Numbered from the stretch's first letter, positions 19,059 to 28,952 are shown. The stretch: DNA of 64,000 nt from Thiohalorhabdus sp. Cl-TMA (GCF_041821045.1 NZ_JBGUAW010000004.1:286343-350342); one strand, 5' to 3'. Translations and numbers: made by a program. Notes: generated by a model from the letters alone, not told the origin.

Positions 19059-21491
19059 ATGCCCGGACCCCAGCCCCTCTCCACGGAATCCCTGTATCAG
19101 CGGTGTGACCCCCTGGACCTCTCCTTCGGCACCACCGCGGAGCTGGCGGACCTGGAGCAGATCATCGGCCAGGATCGCGCCCTGGACGCCCTGCATTTCG
19201 GCGCCGGGATCCGCAGCGAGGGCTACAATCTGTTCGTGCTCGGCCCCAACGGCATGGGCAAGCACACCGTGGTGCAGCGCTTCCTGAACGAGCGCGCGGC
19301 CCAGGAGCCCGTGCCCCCGGACTGGTGCTACGTGCACAACTTCGAGCAGTCCAACCGGCCCCTGCTGCTGCGGCTCACCGCCGGCAAGGGGGTGAAGCTG
19401 CGCGACGACCTGGACCAGCTCGTGGACGAGCTCCGCACCGCCATTCCGGCCACCTTCGAGAGCGACGAGCACCAGGGCCGCATCCACGAGATCCAGCAGG
19501 AGCTCAACCAGCGCCAGGAGGAGGCCTTCCAGCGGGTCCAGCAGGAGGCGGAGGAGCGCAGCATCACCCTCCTCCAGACCCCTTCGGGATTCACCTTCGC
19601 CCCGGTCCGCAAGGGCGAGGTACTGGGACCGGAGGAATTCCAGAAGCTCGACGAGGGGGAGCGCAAGCAGGTGGAGGCCGATATCGCCCACCTTCAGGAG
19701 CGCCTGCAGTGGGTGCTGCGTCAGATCCCCAAGTGGCGCAAGGAGAGCCAGGAGAAGGCCCGGGAGGTGAATCGGGAGATGGCGGACTTCGCGGTGGGCC
19801 ACCTCATCGAGGGCTTCAAGAGCGAGTACGAGGACCACCCGGATGTGCGGGCCCACCTGGACGCCATCAAGCAGGACGTCATCGACCACGTGAACGCCTT
19901 CCGCCGCGGCGCCCAGCAGGGCCAGGAGCAGGAGGAGGAGCCGGGTGATTACGAGGGCGTGCTGCGGCGCTACCGGGCCAACGTCCTGGTGGACAACAGC
20001 GGCCGCCATGGCGCCCCCGTGTACTACGAGGATCTGCCCACCCACCAGCACCTGGTGGGCCGGGTGGAGCATCGCGCCCAGCAGGGCGCCCTGTTCACCG
20101 ACTTCCAGCTCATCCGCCAGGGCGCCCTGCACCGCGCCAACGGTGGCTACCTGGTCCTGGACATGCGCAAGCTGCTCATGCAGCCCTTCGCCTGGGAGAG
20201 TCTAAAGCGGGCCCTGTATGCCAGCGAGATCCGCATCGAGTCCCTCGAGCAGATCTACAGCTTCATGTCCACGGTCACCCTGGAGCCGGTTGCCGTGCCG
20301 CTGAATATCAAGGTGGTGCTGCTCGGCGACCGCTTCCTGTACTACCTGCTGTCCGCCTACGACCCCGATTTCCGCGAGCTCTTCAAGGTGCAGGCGGATT
20401 TCGAGGAGGACTTCGGCCGCAACCGCGAGAACAACGACCTCTACGCCCAGCTCATCGCCACCCTGGCCCGGCGCGAGGACCTGCGGGCCCTGGATCGCAC
20501 CGGTGTCGCCCGGGTCATCGAGCATGGCTCGCGGCTGGTGGAGGACCGTGAACGGCTATCCCTGCACGCGGGGGACCTGGCGGACCTGCTGCGGGAGGCC
20601 AACTTCTGGGCGCAAGAGGCCGGCCAGGACTTGATCCGGGCGGAGGACGTGCAGACCGCCATCGACAAGCAGGTCTACCGCTCGGACCGGGTCCGCGAGC
20701 GCCTGCAGCGGTCCATCCAGCGCGACGTACTGATGATCGACACGGAGGGGGCCGCCGTGGGCCAGATCAACGGACTCGCGGTCCTCCAGCTCGGCGACTT
20801 CAGCTTCGGCCGGCCCAACCGCATCACCGCTACCGCCCGCCTCGGCGACGGACAGGTGGTGGACATCGAGCGCGAGGCGGAGCTGGGCGGCAACCTCCAC
20901 TCCAAGGGCGTCATGATCCTCTCCAACTTCCTGGCCGCCCGCTATGCGCCGGAGCGCAGCCTGTCGCTGTCCGCCAGCCTCACCTTCGAGCAGTCCTACG
21001 GCATGGTGGACGGCGATTCCGCCTCCACCGCGGAGCTCTGCGCCCTGCTTTCGGTCCTGGCGGATATGCCGCTGAAGCAGTCCCTGGCGGTGACCGGCTC
21101 CGTGAATCAGCACGGCGAGGTCCAGCCCATCGGCGGCGTCAACGAGAAAGTGGAGGGCTTTTTCGACATCTGCAGCCAGCGCGGCCTCTCGGGCGAGCAC
21201 GGGGTGGCCGTTCCCCGCGCCAACGTGGACCACCTCATGCTGCGCTCCGACGTCCGGGAGGCCGCGGAGACGGGGCGCTTCGCCATCTATCCCATCGCCA
21301 CGGTAGACGAGGCCCTGGCCCTGTTCACCGGGCTCGAGGCGGGAGAGCGGGATCCGGAGACCGGACGTTTCCCGGAAGGCACCATCAACCGGCGCGTGGA
21401 GGACCGCCTGGAGCGCTATTCGCAGCTCCACCGCCGGGATCAAGTCGAGCGGGAGGATGATCCGCCCGGGGACGGCGGCGACGATGGCTGA
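19059..21491 (+). CDS. LonB/LonC-type ATP-dependent protease (AAA_32 family)
   Basis: The protein has 810 residues and resembles the E. coli YcbZ/LonH family. The Walker A motif is GPNGMGKHT near residue 67. A long charged coiled-coil insertion follows (about residues 140-260), then the rest of the AAA module. The S16 Lon protease domain is C-terminal. The catalytic Ser lies in GDSASTAELCALLSVLADMP and the catalytic Lys in GGVNEKVEGFF, in the usual Ser-Lys spacing. It should degrade damaged or specific cytoplasmic proteins. The universal stress protein gene overlaps its end by 8 bp, so the two are co-translated. Confidence 0.92.
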   Translation: MPGPQPLSTESLYQRCDPLDLSFGTTAELADLEQIIGQDRALDALHFGAGIRSEGYNLFVLGPNGMGKHTVVQRFLNERAAQEPVPPDWCYVHNFEQSNRPLLLRLTAGKGVKLRDDLDQLVDELRTAIPATFESDEHQGRIHEIQQELNQRQEEAFQRVQQEAEERSITLLQTPSGFTFAPVRKGEVLGPEEFQKLDEGERKQVEADIAHLQERLQWVLRQIPKWRKESQEKAREVNREMADFAVGHLIEGFKSEYEDHPDVRAHLDAIKQDVIDHVNAFRRGAQQGQEQEEEPGDYEGVLRRYRANVLVDNSGRHGAPVYYEDLPTHQHLVGRVEHRAQQGALFTDFQLIRQGALHRANGGYLVLDMRKLLMQPFAWESLKRALYASEIRIESLEQIYSFMSTVTLEPVAVPLNIKVVLLGDRFLYYLLSAYDPDFRELFKVQADFEEDFGRNRENNDLYAQLIATLARREDLRALDRTGVARVIEHGSRLVEDRERLSLHAGDLADLLREANFWAQEAGQDLIRAEDVQTAIDKQVYRSDRVRERLQRSIQRDVLMIDTEGAAVGQINGLAVLQLGDFSFGRPNRITATARLGDGQVVDIEREAELGGNLHSKGVMILSNFLAARYAPERSLSLSASLTFEQSYGMVDGDSASTAELCALLSVLADMPLKQSLAVTGSVNQHGEVQPIGGVNEKVEGFFDICSQRGLSGEHGVAVPRANVDHLMLRSDVREAAETGRFAIYPIATVDEALALFTGLEAGERDPETGRFPEGTINRRVEDRLERYSQLHRRDQVEREDDPPGDGGDDG

Positions 21492-22332
21492 GCCTCCCCC
21501 GAACGATGCCGGGCCGATCCGACGCATCGTAGTGCTGGTGGATGCCTCCCGGAGCAGTCAGGGGGCCCTGGAAGCGGCGGCGGAGCTCGCCGCCCGCCAT
21601 GACGCCGAGCTGCTCTCCCTGTTCGTGGAGGAGTCGGACCTGCTGAGGCTGGCCGGCCTGCCCTTCGCCCGCGAGCTGGGCACCACCTCGGGGACCAGCC
21701 GACCCCTGAGCCGCGACCAGCTGGAGCGCCGGCTCCGGGGCGAGGCGGCGGAGCTGCGTAGGCGGCTGGCCGGACTCGCCGCCCGGCACGCCATGCGCTG
21801 GTCCCTGCAGGTGGCGCGCGGCCGTGCCGACGCGGAGGCCCTGGCCCGCGCGGCACCCGGTGACCTGCTGGTGGTGGGCAAGACCGGCTGGTCGCGCCTG
21901 CCCCACCAGCGCCTGGGCTCCACGCCCCAGCGCCTGCTCAGCAAGGCCCAGGTCTCGGTCATGGTCTACGCGCGGCCCGCCCGCACCGCCCGGAGTCCCG
22001 TGGTGGCCCTGTTCGACGATCCGGAGAGCGGTCCGCGCACGCTAGGCCTGGCCACCTTTCTCGCCCGCGCCGACTCCGAAGCGCTCACCGTGCTGATCCC
22101 CGAGCCCGATGCCGACCGGCTGATCCCCGCGGCTCGGAAATGGCTGAGCGACCATGGTGTGGAGGCTACCCTGAAGCCGCTTCACGGGGCCACTTCCGGG
22201 GACCTTGCCGCCACGGCCCTCCACGAGGACCTGCAGGCCCTGGTCGTCCACCGGGACAGTCCGCTGCTGGGCGGCGACGCCCGGCGGCGGCTGCTGGAGT
22301 CCCTGGACGCGCCGGTGGTCCTCGTTCCCTAG
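21484..22332 (+). CDS. Universal stress protein (UspA-like, tandem fold)
   Basis: The protein has 282 residues from the ATG at 21484, which overlaps the end of the lonB-like gene. An earlier in-frame start at 21457 is also possible. The N-terminal half has the Usp beginning IRRIVVLVDASRSSQGALEAA and LLVVGKTGWSRLPHQRLGST, close to the G-2x-G-9x-G-S/T nucleotide motif. The C-terminal half (about residues 165-282) is a second, more degenerate alpha/beta domain ending DAPVVLVP. It is probably an adenosine-nucleotide-binding stress protein that acts with the protease. The exact function is unknown. Confidence 0.8.
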   Translation: MAEPPPNDAGPIRRIVVLVDASRSSQGALEAAAELAARHDAELLSLFVEESDLLRLAGLPFARELGTTSGTSRPLSRDQLERRLRGEAAELRRRLAGLAARHAMRWSLQVARGRADAEALARAAPGDLLVVGKTGWSRLPHQRLGSTPQRLLSKAQVSVMVYARPARTARSPVVALFDDPESGPRTLGLATFLARADSEALTVLIPEPDADRLIPAARKWLSDHGVEATLKPLHGATSGDLAATALHEDLQALVVHRDSPLLGGDARRRLLESLDAPVVLVP

Positions 22333-22341
22333 GGGGCTGTC

Positions 22342-22974
22342 ATGGCGCGTCCGAGCCTTCTTTCGACCCTTTTCCTGGCCGCCCTCTGCGGCGTCCGGCC
22401 AGCCGCCGCGGAGCAGCCTCCGCTGCGCTTCCTGGCGGAGCCCCCGCAACAAGCGGTGCACCACCACATCAACCGCATCACCATCACCCCGGAAACCCTC
22501 CGCTCCGGCTGGGCGGGGCTCTTCCAGTGCCACGACAACATGGATGCCCTCGGCGCCACCCAGATCGTGTTCAGCGAAGAGCGGACCCGCGCGCTGGAGG
22601 TGGTGCGCACCCGGAACATCGACCGCGCCCGCGTGGCGGGCGCCCGGGTGCTGCTGGACGGAGTAGAGCCGGGCGCGAAGGTCTGCCTACGCGCCGAGAG
22701 CCGGGTCCTGGAACGCACCGGGGACGGGCACCTGGTGGTACGCAACGGTCCCTTCATGCGCCGACTCCTGGACAGCTATTTCCCCATGCACGTGACCCTG
22801 GTGGTGGATTTCCCGGCGGACCGGCTCCGGTACGTGGCCATTGAACCGACGCCCCGTCCCGGACTCGCTGTGGACAAGGAGACCGGACGCATCACCGTGG
22901 AGGCTTGGTTCGAGGGTGTCCTGCGCACCCGGCTCCGTTTCCGGGCCGAGCCGCCCGCCACCCCCTCCATCTGA
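22342..22974 (+). CDS. Secreted protein of unknown function
   Basis: The protein has 210 residues and starts 9 bp after the stress protein gene with a GGGGG ribosome site. An N-terminal signal peptide is clear (MARPSLLSTLFLAALCG, cleavage likely after AAA at residue 23). The mature part is rich in beta-type segments and ends RLRFRAEPPATPSI. It contains two cysteines (FQCHDN and KVCLRA) that could form a disulfide. I do not recognise a domain. Its position suggests co-transcription with the lonB-usp pair. Confidence 0.7.
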   Translation: MARPSLLSTLFLAALCGVRPAAAEQPPLRFLAEPPQQAVHHHINRITITPETLRSGWAGLFQCHDNMDALGATQIVFSEERTRALEVVRTRNIDRARVAGARVLLDGVEPGAKVCLRAESRVLERTGDGHLVVRNGPFMRRLLDSYFPMHVTLVVDFPADRLRYVAIEPTPRPGLAVDKETGRITVEAWFEGVLRTRLRFRAEPPATPSI

Positions 22975-23165
22975 TTCCGTTTTTTTCCCGGCTACTTACC
23001 TTCTCCATCCCTTTTCCGGACAGATGTGTCGCCTGTGGACGTCAAGTTCGGCCCGGTTATTGCGTGTCAATAAATTTAACGCGATAGTTCCCGGATATGA
23101 CGCCCTGGGCCCCATGCAATCCGGATAATTCTGCCGGGCCCGAAAAGAAATCGAACGGGAAAACT

Positions 23166-24665
23166 ATGCCATTACCCAACGTTTTCATGATCGTGCCCAG
23201 CGCCTTTCTGTCGGTGCTGATCTGGCTTGTCCTGCTGTCCGCCCTGCTCTATGCCGCGCGGGTACCGATACACCGGGTCATCCTCTCCGCCAGCCGCGGT
23301 CTGCACCGCGCGCTGCGGTTGTCCGCCTTCTCTGTCCAGCGCGCCGAGGACCGGATCGCCGAGCGCAACCGCCAGGTGCTCCTGGCCCAGGGCCGCGAGG
23401 CGGCGGAGCGCCAGATCGAGCGGGAGTTCGACCGGGTGGACGAAACGGTGCATCGCGAGCTCGCCGGCTACCCCGACCTCCACCGGCGGATGAGCGAGGA
23501 GATCACCGCCATCGAGGAGGAGCACAAAAACAGCCAGGACGTCCCGCCGACTCCCCCGGGCTGGACGGAGGCCGTGGACGCCGTTGCCCGGATCCCGGCC
23601 AAGGCCGACCCCATGGTGGGCAATATCCTGGAGGACATCCGCAAGTCCCTGGTTAAGGCCCACGAGAAAGCCATCACGGAATACCGCCGAGCCACCGGGG
23701 AACGGCACAAGCTCCTGGAGCGCATGCGGCCGCATTGGCGCAACCTGCAGCAGCAGGTGGCCGACGTGGATCGGAACATCAACAGCCTCCTGGAGCGCAG
23801 TCAGGCCATCGACCGGCGCATGCAGGAGTACGAGGAGACGGTCCGCGGAACGGAGCGGGCCGTGCGCATGCTCTCCTCGTCCACCCTCAGCCAGTTCTTC
23901 ATTTCCCTGGTGGTGATGCTGATCGCCATCGGCGGCGCCACCATCAACTTCCACCTGATCGCGCGGCCCATGGCGGAGATGGTCGGTGGCACCAGCGACA
24001 TCGCCGGCTTCCGGACCGCCGACATCGCGGCCCTGGTGATCATCTTCGTGGAGGTCTCCATGGGCCTGTTCCTCATGGAGTCGCTGCGCATCACCCGATT
24101 GTTCCCGGTGATCGGCGCACTGAGTGACCGCCAGCGCAACCGCATGGTCTGGGTCACCTTCGCCATCCTGTTCGCGCTGGCCTCCGTGGAGGCGGGGCTG
24201 GCCTACATGCGCGAGGTGCTCATGCAGGACCAGCTCGCCACCTCGGCCCTGCTGCGGGGCGACGGCTCCTCCGAGGCGGTGAGCAGCTCCTTCCGCTGGA
24301 TCACCACCACCGCCCAGATGGGGCTGGGCTTCATCCTGCCCTTCGCCCTGGTGTTCGTGGCCATACCCCTGGAAACCTTCGTGCAGTCCCTGCGGACGGT
24401 GCTCGGCATCCTCGCCGTGGGCGCCCTGCGGGTGCTGGCCTTCTTCCTCCGGTTGCTGTCCAGCGGCTCCCGGTACATCGGCAATCTGCTCGTCGACCTC
24501 TATGACCTGCTGATCTTCGCACCGCTCTGGATCGAAGCCCGGCTGAGCGAACGGGGCAGAAGCACCCAGGGCGCCGCCGAAGGGGCCGGGAGCGGCACAG
24601 CGCGCGCCACGCGGTCCGGGACAGCCGGCGAAAGCCAGGACAGCACCGAGGGAGAACCGGCATGA
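23166..24665 (+). CDS. Multi-span membrane protein with long cytoplasmic or periplasmic coiled coil
   Basis: The protein has 499 residues from the ATG at 23166. An earlier ATG at 23097 is possible, but its extra residues are not hydrophobic. One membrane segment lies at residues 7-30. About 200 residues of charged helical sequence follow (AEDRIAERNRQVLLAQGREA onward), likely coiled coil. Four or five membrane segments lie between residues 263 and 470, and a Ser/Gly/Glu-rich tail ends the protein. I recognise no family. Its stop overlaps the start of the lipoprotein gene as ATGA, so the two products probably act together in the envelope. Confidence 0.75.
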   Translation: MPLPNVFMIVPSAFLSVLIWLVLLSALLYAARVPIHRVILSASRGLHRALRLSAFSVQRAEDRIAERNRQVLLAQGREAAERQIEREFDRVDETVHRELAGYPDLHRRMSEEITAIEEEHKNSQDVPPTPPGWTEAVDAVARIPAKADPMVGNILEDIRKSLVKAHEKAITEYRRATGERHKLLERMRPHWRNLQQQVADVDRNINSLLERSQAIDRRMQEYEETVRGTERAVRMLSSSTLSQFFISLVVMLIAIGGATINFHLIARPMAEMVGGTSDIAGFRTADIAALVIIFVEVSMGLFLMESLRITRLFPVIGALSDRQRNRMVWVTFAILFALASVEAGLAYMREVLMQDQLATSALLRGDGSSEAVSSSFRWITTTAQMGLGFILPFALVFVAIPLETFVQSLRTVLGILAVGALRVLAFFLRLLSSGSRYIGNLLVDLYDLLIFAPLWIEARLSERGRSTQGAAEGAGSGTARATRSGTAGESQDSTEGEPA

Positions 24666-25312
24666 AGCGCCTCGTCATCTTTCTGACGATCCTGGCCGGC
24701 CTGGTCCTGGCCGGCTGTCCCCAGCAGGCTCCGCCCAACCGCGGCGTCTACCTGCTGCTCGATACCTCCGGGACCTACACCAAGGAGCTGGACAAGGCCC
24801 AGCGCATCATCAGCTTCATCCTCGCCCGCCTGAACCCCGGAGACTCCTTCGCGGTGGCCCGGATCGACACCGGCAGCTTCAGCGAGAAGGACATCATCGC
24901 CCGCACCTCCTTCGAGGACCGGCCCAGCGTGGCCAATCAGCAAAAGCGGCGCTTCCGGGACAAGGTGGGCAAGTTCATCGACAACGTGGAGCCGGCCAAG
25001 CACACGGACATTTCCGGCGGTGTGCTCCAGGCCACCGAATGGCTGAACGAGGTAGACCCCGGCCAGAAGGTGGTGCTGGTCTTCTCGGACATGAAGGAGG
25101 ACCTGCCCGAGAACTACGTACGGGACGTGCCCTTCGAGCTTTCCGGGGTGGAGGTGGTGGCCCTGAACGTCACCAAGCTGCGCAGCGACATCGTCGACCC
25201 GCGCAAGTACCTGGGCCGCCTGGAGCAATGGCAGAAGCGGGTGGAGCAGGCCGGCGGCCAGTGGCGCGTCATCAACGACCTCGACCACATGACGGGGTTG
25301 TTTTCCGGTTGA
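24662..25312 (+). CDS. Lipoprotein with von Willebrand factor A-like domain
   Basis: The protein has 216 residues. The signal peptide ends in a lipobox (LVLAGC), so it is a lipoprotein with Cys at about residue 19. The mature protein begins like a vWA domain: [20 protein letters not shown] gives a MIDAS-like D-x-S-G-T, and [13 protein letters not shown] gives the later acidic MIDAS position. It could bind a protein partner in a metal-dependent way. It is translationally coupled to the upstream membrane protein. The function is unknown, and the pairing of a coiled-coil membrane protein with a vWA lipoprotein is the main clue. Confidence 0.8.
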   Translation: MKRLVIFLTILAGLVLAGCPQQAPPNRGVYLLLDTSGTYTKELDKAQRIISFILARLNPGDSFAVARIDTGSFSEKDIIARTSFEDRPSVANQQKRRFRDKVGKFIDNVEPAKHTDISGGVLQATEWLNEVDPGQKVVLVFSDMKEDLPENYVRDVPFELSGVEVVALNVTKLRSDIVDPRKYLGRLEQWQKRVEQAGGQWRVINDLDHMTGLFSG

Positions 25313-25364
25313 GCCGCACGCCAATAATGGGCGCAAGCACCCTGGCGCAACCGGAGGAAGCGTG

Positions 25365-25574
25365 ATGAGCGAGCATGTCTACAAAAGTATCGAGCTGACA
25401 GGCACTTCGCCCAACTCCATGGAGGAAGCGGTCGCCAATGCCGTTTCCAGGGCCGGCAAGACCCTGCATAATCTCCGCTGGTTCGAGGTTACCGATACCC
25501 GTGGGCACATCGATGGCGGTAGAATCGACCACTGGCAGGTAACCGTGAAGGTCAACTTCACCCTGGACGAATGA
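25365..25574 (+). CDS. Dodecin family protein
   Basis: The protein has 69 residues from the ATG at 25365 (a GTG lies just before it), behind GGAGGAAG. The dodecin signature is clear: [20 protein letters not shown], then [16 protein letters not shown] with the Trp that stacks on flavin, and the C-terminal strand [14 protein letters not shown]. Dodecins form hollow dodecamers that store or buffer flavins in the cytoplasm. It lies 52 bp after the vWA lipoprotein gene. Confidence 0.95.
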   Translation: MSEHVYKSIELTGTSPNSMEEAVANAVSRAGKTLHNLRWFEVTDTRGHIDGGRIDHWQVTVKVNFTLDE

Positions 25575-25584
25575 CGAGGTAAGC

Positions 25585-25950
25585 ATGAGCGAAGCCACCG
25601 GCGGACCGCATCCACACGGGCCCTCGTACTCGGAGCATTATTCGGAGGGCGGCTTCCGCAAGCGCGCCAAGACGTACCTGCGGCGCGCCGGCCGCGAGGT
25701 GGGCGAGAAGGTGCTCTGCCTGTACTACACCCTGGAGGAGCCCCAACTGCCCGCCTGGGCACGCTCGGTGATCTACGGGGCCCTGGGCTACTTCCTCACC
25801 CCCTGGGATGCGGCGCCGGACTTCATTCCCGGCGCGGGCTACGCCGACGACCTCGGCGTGGTCACCGCCGCCCTTGCCACGGTGGCGGCCCACGTCACGC
25901 CCCATGCGCGGCAGCGCGCCCGCGCTCAGCTGGATCGCTGGCTGGGGTAA
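25585..25950 (+). CDS. YkvA/DUF1232 family protein
   Basis: The protein has 121 residues. The central DUF1232 motif is visible as YGALGYFLTPWDAAPDFIPG followed by GYADDLGVVTAALATV. It is a small helical protein with one probable membrane hairpin. The role of the family is unknown. The gene follows dodecin by 10 bp and is followed by a strong terminator, so it ends this transcription unit. Confidence 0.85.
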   Translation: MSEATGGPHPHGPSYSEHYSEGGFRKRAKTYLRRAGREVGEKVLCLYYTLEEPQLPAWARSVIYGALGYFLTPWDAAPDFIPGAGYADDLGVVTAALATVAAHVTPHARQRARAQLDRWLG

Positions 25951-25993
25951 GGCGGCGGCACCCGGGAGCCGAGCGGGCGGCCCATCCGACCGC

Positions 25994-26026
25994 AAAAAGG
26001 CCCGCGGCAAGCACCGCGGGCCTTTC
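25994..26026. terminator. Bidirectional intrinsic terminator between ykvA-like gene and recR
   Basis: The stem GGCCCGCGG/CCGCGGGCC has a six-base loop, AAAAA before it and TTTCTCATTT after it. It can end both the plus-strand unit and the minus-strand recR unit. Confidence 0.85.
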
Positions 26027-26091
26027 TCATTTCTCGCCGTTCTCTGCGGACTCCGGGCCGTTCGCCCGGCAGCCCGGAGCTTCGGCAGGAT

Positions 26092-26697
26092 CTAGCCCTC
26101 CTCCAGCGAATAGCGCCGCATGAGCGCCTGATCGATGGTGGAGCCGTCCACGAACTCCAGCTCGCCGCCCAGGGGCACGCCGTGGGCCAGGCGGGTGACC
26201 CGCACCCCCTGGGGCTCCAGGCGGTCGTAGATGTAATGGGCGGTCGCCTCCCCCTCCACGGTGGCGTTGGTGGCCACTACCACCTCCGTCACACCCTCGG
26301 CGATGCGCTGGTCCAGGCCCTCGAAGGCCAGATCCTCCGGCCCGATGCCGTCCAATGGGGACAACCGGCCCATGAGCACGAAGTAGGTGCCGTTGAAGGA
26401 GGCCGCCTGCTCTACGGCGGGGATATCGGAGGGACTCTCCACCACGCACAGAAAGGACTGGTCCCGCCTGGGGGAGGCGCAGATGGGGCAAAGCTCGCTG
26501 TCGGTGAGGTTATTGCACCTGCGACAATGCCCCACTTCCTCGAGGGCCCGGTCCAGCGCGCGCGCCAGCGCCTGCCCGCCCTCCCGGTCCCGCTCAAGCA
26601 GGTGGAAGACCATGCGCCGGGCGCTCTTGGGCCCCACGCCGGGCAACCGCTGCAGGGCCTCGGTCAGAGTATCCAGGGCAGGTACGCGCTCACTCAC
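26092..26697 (-). CDS. recR: Recombination mediator protein RecR
   Basis: The protein has 201 residues from a GTG at 26697. It shows all family parts. The helix-hairpin-helix is [20 protein letters not shown]. The four-cysteine zinc finger is CRRCNN...CPICAS. The Toprim domain has [13 protein letters not shown] and [20 protein letters not shown]. The C-terminal Walker-B-like part is [21 protein letters not shown]. It acts with RecF and RecO in loading RecA at gaps. It lies in the conserved order dnaX-ybaB-recR. Confidence 0.97.
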   Translation of the reverse strand: MSERVPALDTLTEALQRLPGVGPKSARRMVFHLLERDREGGQALARALDRALEEVGHCRRCNNLTDSELCPICASPRRDQSFLCVVESPSDIPAVEQAASFNGTYFVLMGRLSPLDGIGPEDLAFEGLDQRIAEGVTEVVVATNATVEGEATAHYIYDRLEPQGVRVTRLAHGVPLGGELEFVDGSTIDQALMRRYSLEEG

Positions 26698-26727
26698 CGT
26701 TCAGGCTTTCTCCGTTAATAGCTAACG

Positions 26728-26794
26728 AAAACGCCAAGAAGCCAAGGCACCAAGGTAAAACCAAAGAACAGCCGTTCTTGGCTCCTTGGCGTTC
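26728..26794. repeat. Dispersed CGCCAAG-type inverted repeat, copy 1
   Basis: The left arm AACGCCAAGAAGCCAAGG pairs with the right arm TTCTTGGCTCCTTGGCGTT across about 30 bases. Related sequences lie at 32211-32322 and 41078-41178, always between genes. The form resembles the widespread CGCCAAG/CTTGGCG intergenic palindromes of proteobacteria. It lies between recR and ybaB. Confidence 0.7.
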
Positions 26795-26817
26795 TGGCCG
26801 TTTCAGGGGTCCGGTGG

Positions 26818-27147
26818 TTATTTGAACATATCCCCCAGGCCGGGGATGTTACCCAGGCCCCCGGTGACGTCGCCCATGAGCTCCTGGCTGCGGCTCTCCA
26901 CCTTGCCCAGACCGTCATTCATGGCGGCAGTCACGAGATCCTCGAGCATCTCGGCATCGTTGTCCTCCATCAGGGAGGGATCGATGGTCACCTTGCGCAC
27001 CGAGTACTTGCAGGTCATGGTCACCTGGACCATACCGCCGCCCGCCTGTCCGGTCACCTCCTCCTCGGCGAGCTTTTCCTGGGCCTTCTGCATCTGTTCC
27101 TGCATCTGCTTGGCCTGCTTCATCAGACCACCCATGCCGCCTTTCAT
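26818..27147 (-). CDS. ybaB: YbaB/EbfC family nucleoid-associated protein
   Basis: The protein has 109 residues with the usual start [20 protein letters not shown] and the central strand [20 protein letters not shown]. It forms a small dimeric DNA-binding protein. It lies 24 bp after dnaX and upstream of recR, the standard bacterial order. Confidence 0.97.
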   Translation of the reverse strand: MKGGMGGLMKQAKQMQEQMQKAQEKLAEEEVTGQAGGGMVQVTMTCKYSVRKVTIDPSLMEDNDAEMLEDLVTAAMNDGLGKVESRSQELMGDVTGGLGNIPGLGDMFK

Positions 27148-27171
27148 CGCTGCTCTCCTACGTGTGTCCGC

Positions 27172-28863
27172 TCAGTTGGAGGAAGGATCCTGCTCGTCGG
27201 GACGCACGGATTCCACCCGGGCACCGAACTGCTCCTGCAGGATCTGCATGTTGGGGTCCTCGGCCACCGCCTGCTCGGCGGACTCCTGCGCCTCGCGGCT
27301 GCGCCGCTCCCGGGCGGCCGCCGGACTCTCCTCGCCGGAGCCCTGGCCGAGCTCCTCGATGACGATCTTCGGCGTCGCCCCGAAGTGGGCGGCCAGTGCC
27401 GACTCCAGCGCCGTGCGGAAACGCTCGCTGCCCGCCGAGAGCAGCTGTTCCGACGGGAAGCCCAGCCGCACCTGCTCGGCGGTGAACTCCCGGGGCACGG
27501 CGAACTCCAGCACCGACCGCCACGAAGGGGGCATCTCCAGTGTACGCACGATCCCTTCCCATTCAGAGACCGGTGCGTCCCCGGCGGTTCCCGACCCGGA
27601 GGGCGAGCCGGTATCCGCCTCGGGGGCGGCAGGCTGCGGTTCGGCGGGTGGCGGCGCGGCGCGGCGCGGAGCATCCGGCTCCGGCGCGGGCCGCCCCTTC
27701 CCAGCCTGCTCCCGCGCCGCCGAGGCCGGACCGACGGCCGCCGCCGGCCGCTCTTCCCCGACCGCTTCGAAGGGATCGAAGGCCACCATGCGCAGCACGG
27801 CCATCTCCAGGCCCACACGCGGGTCGGGGGCCGCCGCCAGATCCCGCCGGCCCTGCAGGCCCATCTGGTAAAAGAGCTGCACGTCCTCGGCCGGGGTGGA
27901 CTCGGCGAGGGCCTCCAGCCGGCGGCGCTCTTCCACAACCAGGGTCTCGTCGCCGGCGCCGCGGTCGGGCACCGCCTGCATGACCGCCACCCGGTGCAGA
28001 AGCCCCAGCAGCTCGGCCAGCGCGGCGTCCAGGTCCATGCCGCTTTCCGCCACCTCCGCGACCCGGTCCAGGACCGCCGCGCCGTCCCGGGCGGTCACCG
28101 CTTCCAGGAGGGTGAGCACCCGATCGCGGTTGACGGTGCCGAGCATGTCCCGCACCACCGCGTCCGCCACCCGGCCCTCGCCAAAGTTGATGGCCTGGTC
28201 CAGGAGGGAAAGCCCGTCCCGCAGGCTGCCGTCGGCGGATCGCGCCAACAGCTCCAGGGCCTCGGACTCGGTGGGTATCCCCTCCGCCTCCAGGATGGCC
28301 CCCATGCGCTCACGGATGCGGTCGGCGCCGATGCGCTTGAGCTCGAACTGCAGGCAGCGGGACAGGATGGTGACCGGGATGCGCGCCGGCTCGGTGGTGG
28401 CGAAGATGAACTTGGCGTGCTCGGGGGGCTCCTCGAGCGTCTTCAGCAGGGCGTTGAAGCTGTGGTTGGAGAGCATGTGCACCTCGTCGATGAGGTACAC
28501 CTTGTAGCGGCCCACGGAAGGCAGGTACTGGACGTTGTCCAGGAGGTCGCGGGTGTCGTCCACCTTGGTCCGGGAGGCGGCATCCACCTCGATCAGGTCG
28601 ACGAAGCGGTTCTCCTCGATGGCCTGGCAGTTGGCGCATTCGCCGCAGGGCTCGGCGGTGACGCCTTGGCCGCAATTGAGTCCCTTGGCCAGGAGCCGCC
28701 CCACGGTGGTCTTGCCCACGCCGCGGGAGCCGGAGAACAGGAAGGCATGACCCACCCGGCCACTGGCCAGGGCATTGGTGAGGGCGCGCACCACGTGCTC
28801 CTGGCCCACCAGGTCGCCGAACCGCTGGGGACGCCATTTGCGGGCAAGGACCAGATAGCTCAT
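27172..28863 (-). CDS. dnaX: DNA polymerase III subunits gamma and tau
   Basis: The protein has 563 residues from the ATG at 28863, where the family N-terminus MSYLVLARKWRPQRFGDLVG begins. It has Walker A GSRGVGKTTVGRLLAKG, four cysteines of the zinc module (LNCGQG...CGECANC), the DEVHMLS box and sensor 1 (FIFATTEP). A Pro/Ala/Glu-rich linker at about residues 375-440 is followed by a tau-type C-terminal domain. It loads the beta clamp and holds polymerase cores. I did not find a clear slippery A-run for gamma production. The SRP RNA gene lies directly upstream. Confidence 0.97.
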   Translation of the reverse strand: MSYLVLARKWRPQRFGDLVGQEHVVRALTNALASGRVGHAFLFSGSRGVGKTTVGRLLAKGLNCGQGVTAEPCGECANCQAIEENRFVDLIEVDAASRTKVDDTRDLLDNVQYLPSVGRYKVYLIDEVHMLSNHSFNALLKTLEEPPEHAKFIFATTEPARIPVTILSRCLQFELKRIGADRIRERMGAILEAEGIPTESEALELLARSADGSLRDGLSLLDQAINFGEGRVADAVVRDMLGTVNRDRVLTLLEAVTARDGAAVLDRVAEVAESGMDLDAALAELLGLLHRVAVMQAVPDRGAGDETLVVEERRRLEALAESTPAEDVQLFYQMGLQGRRDLAAAPDPRVGLEMAVLRMVAFDPFEAVGEERPAAAVGPASAAREQAGKGRPAPEPDAPRRAAPPPAEPQPAAPEADTGSPSGSGTAGDAPVSEWEGIVRTLEMPPSWRSVLEFAVPREFTAEQVRLGFPSEQLLSAGSERFRTALESALAAHFGATPKIVIEELGQGSGEESPAAARERRSREAQESAEQAVAEDPNMQILQEQFGARVESVRPDEQDPSSN

Positions 28864-28952
28864 GGGCGGGCCTGCAAGCACGGTAAGGGAAAGCGGGACC
28901 GCCGGCCTTGCGGCTCCGGGTATCCCGCTCGGGGGAAGCTGGAGGCGGCTCC

